From: Lepus europaeus
Taxonomy: Eukaryota > Chordata > Mammalia > Lagomorpha > Leporidae
Assembly (NCBI RefSeq): GCF_033115175.1
Contig: NC_084838.1
Coordinates: forward strand, 90,671,968 to 90,735,967
Length of the DNA stretch: 64,000 bases
Direction: 5' to 3'
Below the pieces are notes generated by a model. The model worked only from the letters and a program-made list of their open reading frames with translations, had not been told where the DNA came from and did no database searches. Each line of letters opens with the position of its first letter. The stretch's first letter is position 1. The translations under genes and the position numbers were made by a program. Below, in pieces: positions 58,501-64,000 of this stretch.

Positions 58501-61500
58501 TAGACCTGCCTATGGATGCTTTTGTACTATATGCTGCACAAGCAAAAGCACACATACAGCCCCATTCTGATTCTGGGTAGCCTGAAGAACAGTGGGGGGT
58601 GCACGTCCTCCCACTGGGTCTAACTTTGCTCAGTGCAACAGGCTCTTCACTCTGCTAGGAAGGAGAAACAGCCAAAGGAATGGAGCTGTATTGATTCACA
58701 GGCATGGGCTCGTTGCTGAACCAAATAGGAACACAGGGACTTAGAAAGAACAGAATTTGGCAACAAGGAAACCAGAGTAAGATACAGATAAAATACAGAT
58801 TTTGCCAACTGGGCAGGTTGTGTGAATTAAGTTCTAAATATCAGGAGGACAATATGACGACATCTATTGATGTCAGTATTTTCCCCAGCCACTTCTGTCC
58901 TTGCCTAGTAGCTTCATCATGGGAGGACGGATACCTATGGGCTCAGCAATGCCACTTTCACTCTCCAAGGCTCACTTTGCTTCACTGACTACTCTGTATC
59001 CTACCTAACAACAGCAGGGCTCATTACTGAACTTCTAATATGACATCAATGCCTGGGTCAATGATCCAGGCACCCGATGACAGGGTGGTTACCTGGATCA
59101 CTTCTATTATGGAGAAGGCAACACTCTGTTCTTACTGAGATACACACTTCTTTTAGATCTAGATTTGTCTTTCTGACTGTAATGCTGTCAAGCCCACCAA
59201 CATGGCATTTCACACAGCAAGGTTTCTGACCCATTTTCAGCAAAAAAAAAAAAACAAAATGAAAAAGTGTTTTGGTTCAGGGAACTCATCAGCCATACCA
59301 TGCTTCTATTATCCTGAAGCAGCCATTCCTACAAAATGGCAGAGCAGGGAGGGCATTTGGCTCAGCGGTGAATATGTCACTCGGGACACTTGTATCCCAC
59401 ATCAGAATGCCTGGGTTCATTTCCTTCTTTCTTTTCAGACTCTGGCTTCCTGCTGATATACACTCTGGGAGGCAGAGAGTGGTGGCTCTAGTAGTTGGAT
59501 CCCTGCCACCCATTGGGAGAGCCAGACTTAGTCCCAGGCTCTTACTGCAGGCATTTGGGGAGTGAACTGACAGATGGAAGATTTGTCTGTCTCTATCTGT
59601 CCTTAAAATAAAAATAAAATAAACACACGGCCTTCTGAAGATTGTACTCTCAGCCCCACACGGGCTGCAAAACCTTGCAGGGAGTGTAATAATGTCCTCC
59701 AAGATCCCGTTTGTGCTTTAAGTGAGGAACAGACAGACTACGGTATAGCTGTGTATTTAATGAAACGTAGCCTTGCCTATTAGTTAACATATTATCAAGG
59801 CTGCTTTTGCTTTACAATGGCCAAGTTAAGGACTTCTGTCTGAAATATTTAATATCTGTCCTTTGAGAAACATTTGTTGACCCCTACTCTAATCCATAGA
59901 CCCACATATGGTGCCATTTTCCTTACGGCCAAGATTCAGAGCTGAAACCAAGAGAGATCAAAATGGCTCCTTTATCACTTTTAAATATCCACTACTTTGA
60001 TCTCTGCTAGTTTGGAGGCTTAGCTCCCAAGGGAAGAATGCTTCCACCAAGTGACAGAGCAGTGGCTTCACTAAACTTGAAGTTAGTTGATGCTTGGCCA
60101 CTTTTGAGTTCTTTTGGCTAGACAGCTAAAAAGCAAGGAGAAGAAGAGAGGTTTACAGTCTTGACTGGGGCAATTAATCCTGTAGAACGAGGATAAAGGA
60201 TGAATATGCTTGGAATATAGTCCCCTGTACTTTGTCAGTGATAAAATGAGTAAAAAACTATAAAAACCTAATATAGGCAAGAATACTAATGGCTCTAATC
60301 CATCAGAAAAGATTCAGATAGCCCCAACTAAAAGGATAACGGCAGAAGGCAAACAGTGTAAGGAATGGGCCGTGGTAAGTAGCAGATCAAAGTCTGACCA
60401 TGTGATTTGTTATAGAACCCAGGACTATCATAGTTGTAAGACTTTATTTCTTATTTAGATAAGAATGTTTATGGGGCCGGCACTGTGGCATATTAGGTAA
60501 AGCCGCCACCTCCTACAACACCAGCATCCCATATACACTCCACTTTGAGTCCCAGCTGCTTCACTTCTGATCCAGCTCTCCACTTGTGCACCTGGAAAAG
60601 CAGCAGAAGATGACCCAAGTCTTGGGCCCCTATACCCATGTGGGAGACCCAGATGAAGCTCTGGCTCCTGGCTCCAGCCCAACAATTCACAATACAGCAG
60701 TAATTCAGAGTTCCTGAATATTACAGGGATGTAACATTTCTGACAACATTTGATACTATGAGACTCTCCTAGTTTTTGCCAAGTTGATGCCAGGTAACAG
60801 TACCTCAGTGTGGTTTCATATAAGATTCATAAATAATATACTTGTATATTCCTGGTCACTACTAAAATTCATAGTTTTACTTTCTTAACTGGTCATTTAT
60901 ACTTCCTCTTTAAAATAAATGGAGCTGGGGGCTGGCCACGGCCTGCAGTGCTAGCATCCATTTGTGCACTGGTTTGAATATCGGATGCTCCACTTCTTTT
61001 TTTTTTTTTTACTTTTTTTTTTTTTTTTTTTGACAGGCAGAGTGGACAGTGAGAGAGAGAGACAGAGAGAAAGGTCTTCCTTTTGCCGTTGATTCACCCT
61101 CCAATGGCCGCCGCGGTAGCGCGCTACGGCCGGCGCACCGCGCTGTTCCGATGGCAGGAGCCAGGTGCTTCTCCTGGTCTCCCATGGGGTGCAGGGCCCA
61201 AGCACTTGGGCCATCCTCCACTGCACTCCCTGGCCACAGCAGAGAGCTGGCCTGGAAGAGGGGCAACCGGGACAGGAACGGTGCCCTGACCGGGACTAGA
61301 ACCCAGTGTGCCGGCGCCGCAAGGCGGAGGATTAGCCTGTTGAGCCACGGCGCCGGCCGGATGCTCCACTTCTAATCCAGCTCCTGGCTCCAGGTTTTGG
61401 ATCAGCCCAGTTCCAGCTGTTGTGGCCATTTGGGGAGTGAATCAGTGGATGGAAGACTTCTCTCTCTCTGCCTCTACCTCTCTGTAATTCTGCCTTTCAA

Positions 61501-63567
61501 AGAAATAAATAAATCTTTAAAAAAAAAAAAAAAAAAAAAAAAAGGCCGGCGCTGTGGCTTAAAAGGCTAATCCTCCGCCTTGCGGCGCCGGCACACCGGG
61601 TTCTAGTCCCGGTTGGGGCGCCGGATTCTGTCCCGGTTGCCCCTCTTCCAGGCCAGCTCTCTGCTATGGCCCGGGGGGTGCAGTGGAGGATGGCCCAAGT
61701 CCTTGGGCCCTGCACCCGCACGGGAGACCAGGAGAAGCACCTGGCTCCTGGCTTTGGATCAGCGCGATGAGCCAGCCGCAGTGGCCATTGGAGGGTGAAC
61801 CAACGGCAAAGGAAGACCTTTCTCTCTGTCTCTCTCTCTCACTATCCACTCTGCCTGTCAAAAAAAAAAAAAAAAAAAAGTGGGGCTGGTGTTGTGGCAT
61901 AGCAGGTTAAGTTGTTGCCTATGATGCTGGTATACCATATGGATGTAGGTTTGAGTCCCGGCTGCTCCCCTCCAGATCCAGCTCCCTGTTAATGTGCCTG
62001 GGAAAGCAGCAGAGAATGGCCTACGTGCACCCATGTCAGAGACCTGGATGAAGCTTTTGGTTCTTGACTTCAGCCTGGCCAGCCCTGGCCGTTGAGGCCA
62101 TTTGGGGAGTGAACCATAAGATGGAAGATCTCTCTCTGTCTCTCCCTCTAACTCTGCCTTTCAAACAAACAAACGAACAAACAAAAAACCTTAAAAAAAG
62201 GTGTCAATTGAGAAGTTTCTGAAAATAAATATGCATAAAGTAAGATTTATAAAGTATTAGTTTTCTGAGGCAGCTTAAACAAAATACTATAAACTGGGAG
62301 ATTTAAAAAAACAGAAATGTATTGTCTCATAGTTCTAGAGGCCTGAAGTGCAAAATCAAGTTCTTGATATGCTCTCTTTGAAATCCCTACAGGAACTCTC
62401 TTTGCCTCGTACTAGCTTTTACAGGCTTACAGCAATCTTTAGTATTTTGTAGTCTGTAGTTGCTCAACTCCTGTCTGCCTCTGTCACCACACGGTGTTTT
62501 CCTATGTATTCCAGTATCTTCTCACGGGCATCTTCTCATATGGACAACAGTCATACTGGATTACCCTTCTTCAGTGTGCCTTTATCTTAACTAGTTTTTT
62601 TTTTTTTTTTTTTTTTTTGACAGGCAGAGTGGACAGTAGAGAGAGAGACAGAGAGAAAGGTCTTCCTTTTGCCGTTGGTTCACCCTCCAATGGCCGCCGC
62701 GGTAGGCACGCTGCGGCCGGCACACCGCGCTGATCCGATGGCAGGAGCCAAGTGCTTCTCCTGGTCTCCTATGGGGTGCAGGGCCCAAGGACTTGGGCCA
62801 TCCTCCACTGCATTCCCTGGCCACAGCAGAGAGCTGGCCTGGAAGAGGGGCAACCGGGACAGGATCGGTGCCCCGACCGGGACTAGAACCCGGTGTGCCA
62901 GTGCCGCAAGGCGGAGGATTAGCCTATTGAGCCGCGGCGCCAGCCTATCTTAACTAGTTTTATGTGCAATGATCCTATTCCCTAAGAAAGTCATACACTG
63001 AGGTCCTGGGGGTTAGAAATTCAACACACCAATTTTCAGAACTCACAATTCAACACACACCAGTGGGACAGGATTATTTTATAATGCCTTAATTTTATTC
63101 AGGGTTTCATTGAGAATCTGGATTTAGTAAGATGCAGTCACGGTGTTTAATAAAGTTGAATCTCAACAGGGAGGTCTTTGAAGCCTGAAATTCATCACAT
63201 GAGTGATAGGTGAAAGGCTAGAACTAGAAACTTCATTGCCTATTATGCCCAGCGTTTTCAGCCATACCCCACAGTGAGGAGGCACAGAGAGACAACATAG
63301 GCAGTCACTGCTGAAGAGTTCACCCCAACTCAGAGATCAGGAAAAATGCAAAGGTTATGTAGTACAACTAATGTGAAATGAAGACCCGTATCAGCCCACC
63401 TCACGTTAAGGACACAGACATCATCTCAACTTTCCACATACCTGTTCCCCCATGGAAGACAGCCAGTTCTGTAGTTTTAACACCAAAAATGCTAGTGACA
63501 ACACTCTTTAGCTTTAAAAGGTCCAATCTGTTTTCACCTTTTGGATTTTCCAGAAGCAATACTCCAC
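49418..63567 (-). CDS. IARS1: Isoleucyl-tRNA synthetase, cytoplasmic: last four coding exons (partial gene)
   Basis: The spliced exons 63567-63442, 57819-57676, 54622-54470 and 49500-49418 run in consistent phases (each enters with two bases; the first three leave with one) and end in TAA. They encode about the last 168 residues. IARS1 charges tRNA-Ile in the cytoplasm and is part of the multi-tRNA-synthetase complex. This stretch is the vertebrate C-terminal appendix (UNE-I), which mediates complex assembly, not catalysis. It has two related units, LLLENPKGENRLDLLKLKSV and LLLENPLGQNGLTHQGLLYE. Nearly every residue matches my memory of human IARS1. The catalytic and tRNA-binding exons lie beyond the right edge. 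Confidence 0.95.
49550..50025 (+). mobile_element. ERV-L LTR fossil (MLT2-like)
   Basis: CAATCATGTGGGCAATGAATC, CATAATGAAACTTTAATAAAAA, TTTGTATCTCCTTCTTTGGC and TTTAATAAACAAAACC follow MLT2 LTR order. Located just upstream (in gene sense) of the last IARS1 exon. Confidence 0.6.
50094..50437 (-). mobile_element. CSINE (-)
   Basis: Complete copy, in the last IARS1 intron. Confidence 0.9.
50462..50655. mobile_element. Fold-back CSINE: reverse half joined to forward half
   Basis: 50462-50555 is a reverse CSINE end (TTTTATTTGAAAGAGTTAGA, CATTTGCTGGTTCAC). 50556-50655 is a forward CSINE end (CATTTGGGGAGAGGAC, AGATGGAAGATCTC, CTGCCTTTCAAATAAC). The halves are complementary and form a hairpin of about 85 bp per arm. 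Confidence 0.75.
50757..51000 (+). mobile_element. CSINE (+), old
   Basis: Diverged GGTTGATACACTAGTATCAC subtype. Confidence 0.6.
51001..52544. other. IARS1 intron DNA
   Basis: No exon recognised. (TA)n microsatellite at about 51857-51872. The rest is unassigned. Confidence 0.4.
52545..53225 (+). mobile_element. MaLR-type LTR fossil split by a CSINE
   Basis: CATGGCCTCCCAAAAGATATA, GGAAGCTGTGAATGCAACTT and TCTCCAGAACTGTGGAAGAAT precede the CSINE; TTAACTACTAAGTGTGTGGC follows. Confidence 0.6.
52829..53160 (-). mobile_element. CSINE (-), young
   Basis: Perfect duplication AAATTCTATGTCTTT at 52814-52828 and 53161-53175. Confidence 0.96.
53590..54060 (+). mobile_element. Possible old L1 ORF1 remnant
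   Basis: AAGATGTCTGAAAATTTTTC and GACCCAATCCTGATTCAGAC resemble L1 ORF1 to spacer sequence. Weak. Confidence 0.3.
54470..54622 (-). CDS. IARS1: IARS1 exon, second C-terminal repeat unit
   Basis: 153 nt, with acceptor TTTCTTCATAG and donor GTGAGG. It encodes ECLMGTVGTLLLENPLGQNG, then KVFGLRSRKLKLFLNETQTD. LLLENP and the IFG/VFG spacing repeat those of the exon at 63.5 kb, showing an internal duplication in the appendix. Confidence 0.95.
54793..55125 (+). mobile_element. CSINE (+)
   Basis: Head GGGGTCGGTGCTGTGGCACA and a complete body. Confidence 0.9.
55137..55485 (+). mobile_element. CSINE (+), old
   Basis: Tandem after the previous copy. Head GGGCTGGTGTTGTAGCACAG, with an 18-base A tail. 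Confidence 0.85.
55773..56091 (-). mobile_element. CSINE (-), old
   Basis: Starts GATTAATTTTATTTATCTGA and ends CTTCACAGTGCCAGCCCC. Confidence 0.82.
56152..56440 (+). mobile_element. CSINE (+), old
   Basis: GGCATTTGGTATAGCGATTA subtype ending in (GAAC)n-like AACGAACGAACAAATAAATA. Confidence 0.7.
56560..56870 (+). mobile_element. CSINE (+), old
   Basis: Head AGCTGGCGTGGCACAGCAGG. Ends CTTTTTAAATAAGTAAATC. Confidence 0.8.
56880..57183 (-). mobile_element. CSINE (-), young
   Basis: Inserted in (GAAT)n, with GAATGAATGAAT on both sides. Lacks the GGGATAGAATCCGGCGCC block between B box and body. Confidence 0.94.
57211..57575 (+). mobile_element. CSINE (+), young
   Basis: Duplication AGAGAAAAA on both sides. 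(AAAAT)n tail. Lies 27 bases from the reverse copy before it. Confidence 0.94.
57676..57819 (-). CDS. IARS1: IARS1 exon, linker between C-terminal units
   Basis: 144 nt, with acceptor TTATTTCTAG and donor GTAGGT. The split Glu codon is followed by IQHQTDLLSLSGKTLHV, then GTLLCQYINLQLLNAEPQ. The codon split at the end becomes the E of ECLMG in the next exon, which confirms the reading frame. Confidence 0.93.
57890..58689. other. IARS1 intron DNA
   Basis: AT-rich, nothing assigned. Confidence 0.4.
59345..59628 (+). mobile_element. CSINE (+), old, in the ERV-L fossil
   Basis: GGCATTTGGCTCAGCGGTGA subtype. ERV-L sequence resumes at about 59630. Confidence 0.7.
59712..59895. mobile_element. hAT-type DNA transposon in the ERV-L fossil
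   Basis: GGCTGCTTTTGCTTTACAATGG, AAATATTTAATATCTGTCC and GTTGACCCCTACTCTAA match the same family as the split element at 10.3/16.1 kb. Confidence 0.6.
60473..60682 (+). mobile_element. CSINE (+), 3'-truncated
   Basis: Head GGGGCCGGCACTGTGGCATA. Stops after CTGGCTCCTGGCTCCAGCCC, without a CT-rich part or tail. Confidence 0.85.
60925..61540 (+). mobile_element. CSINE (+), older, split by a young reverse CSINE
   Basis: Outer parts at 60925-60997 and 61374-61540. The split falls at GGATGCTCCACTTCT. Confidence 0.88.
60998..61358 (-). mobile_element. CSINE (-), young, nested
   Basis: Perfect duplication GGATGCTCCACTTCT at 60983-60997 and 61359-61373. The T stretch includes an internal AC. Confidence 0.97.
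61543..61880 (+). mobile_element. CSINE (+), young
   Basis: Near-consensus head. Begins right after the A tail of the preceding copy. Confidence 0.95.
61881..62200 (+). mobile_element. CSINE (+), old
   Basis: Tandem after the previous copy. Tail (AAAC)n. This makes a run of four CSINEs in 1.3 kb. Confidence 0.87.
62255..63095 (-). mobile_element. MaLR LTR fossil (MLT1-like), reverse, split by a CSINE
   Basis: CAAAATACTATAAACTGGGAG, CAGAAATGTATTGTCTCATAG, then after the insertion TGAGGTCCTGGGGGTTAG. Confidence 0.65.
62599..62945 (-). mobile_element. CSINE (-), young
   Basis: Perfect 16-bp duplication TATCTTAACTAGTTTT (62583-62598 and 62946-62961). Confidence 0.97.
63442..63567 (-). CDS. IARS1: IARS1 exon, first C-terminal repeat unit
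   Basis: 126 nt, with acceptor GACTTTTTAG and donor GTATGT. It reads GVLLLENPKGENRLDLLK and onward to TSIFGVKTTELAVFHGGT, the first of two homologous units. Human IARS1 has, as I recall, DET where this copy has GGT just before the junction. Confidence 0.92.
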
Positions 63568-64000
63568 CTAAAAAGTCACAGAAATAAGATCTCATTCAGC
63601 AAAGAAATTTAAAAAGAAAATGTTAAATTTGGAGGAAAAGTTAAAGGACACAGAGGAAGTCTAACTTTTTTTTTTCAAGTTTATAATATATATGACCTCA
63701 ATAGTATTCTGGCAACACTCAATATATATGCAAGTCCTAGAATGTGTTCTGGTCTTTTTCTAAATTCAAAACTTCATATTTATGAGCTGTTGGCAAATCC
63801 CCAAGGCGCAGAGTGCTTAAAAAACTATGTGATCATTATTACAAAAAATAGAAAAAAATCCTCAAGTGACCCCTGATACTGACTTATTCTATTCTGCCTT
63901 AAATTCAGTGATAGGCATTACTGACTTAAGCATCTTATTTGCATGTAACTATAGTCACATACAATTACAGGACAGTGATACCATGGGCCCTTTACTCAGT

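Larger units (their letters stand above)
58690..60465 (+). mobile_element. ERV-L pol fossil (RNase H, integrase and downstream)
   Basis: Follows the ERV-L internal sequence over about 1.3 kb after removal of two insertions: GGACAATATGACGACATCTA, CACTCTCCAAGGCTCACTTT, GGTTACCTGGATCACTTCTA, CATGGCATTTCACACAGCA, CTATTATCCTGAAGCAGC, ATATGGTGCCATTTTCC, AATGCTTCCACCAAGTGACA, GACTGGGGCAATTAATCC. The integrase-coding part lies near 59040-59245. It is heavily decayed, as expected for an ancient mammalian class III element. It lies antisense in an IARS1 intron. Confidence 0.75.

Overview
The window is mammalian nuclear DNA from a lagomorph, most likely European rabbit or a close relative. The diagnostic feature is the abundance of the lagomorph tRNA-derived SINE (C repeat, here CSINE). 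It opens with a GGCCGGCGCCGTGGCT-type head, carries pol III A and B boxes (TGGCTNAACAGG and GGTTCTAGTCC), and ends in a CT-rich stretch, (AAATA)n and poly(A). I count more than 60 copies on both strands. The other markers are rabbit-type L1 5' and 3' ends. CSINE coordinates are read by eye and accurate to roughly 5-10 bases.

Two host genes are present, both on the minus strand. From the right, 49.4-63.6 kb holds the last four coding exons of IARS1 (cytoplasmic isoleucyl-tRNA synthetase), which encode its tandem C-terminal appendix domain and the stop codon. From 37.4 to 5.6 kb lies a complete KRAB zinc-finger gene that I recognise as ZNF484. It has a CpG-rich promoter and non-coding exon near 37.1-37.4 kb, a start-codon exon (28.35 kb), KRAB-A (22.75 kb), KRAB-B (22.35 kb) and one large zinc-finger exon (6.0-8.3 kb). 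All splice phases agree and give an 834-residue protein. Two processed copies of other host genes lie between them on the plus strand: a 5'-truncated KHDC3L (FILIA) copy at 39.1-39.7 kb and a CHCHD2 copy at 41.9-42.96 kb.

The rest is layered transposable elements. At 0-5.3 kb are two broken L1s with SINE insertions. At 10.3-16.1 kb there is a four-level nest: an old DNA transposon, a CSINE inside it, an L1 inside that, and an endogenous-retrovirus-derived segment inside the L1. At 23-28 kb are LTR fossils and an old L1. At 58.7-60.5 kb, in an IARS1 intron, is an ERV-L pol fossil that itself carries a SINE and a DNA transposon. Several MaLR/MLT LTRs are split by young CSINEs with clear target-site duplications. 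Several intronic CSINEs form close inverted pairs that could make double-stranded RNA.

I found no CRISPR array, operon, tRNA or rRNA gene, and no novel gene system. The most informative observations are the IARS1-ZNF484 adjacency, the altered KRAB-A MLE motif, the L1/ERV chimera, the KHDC3L retrocopy and some odd SINE structures.
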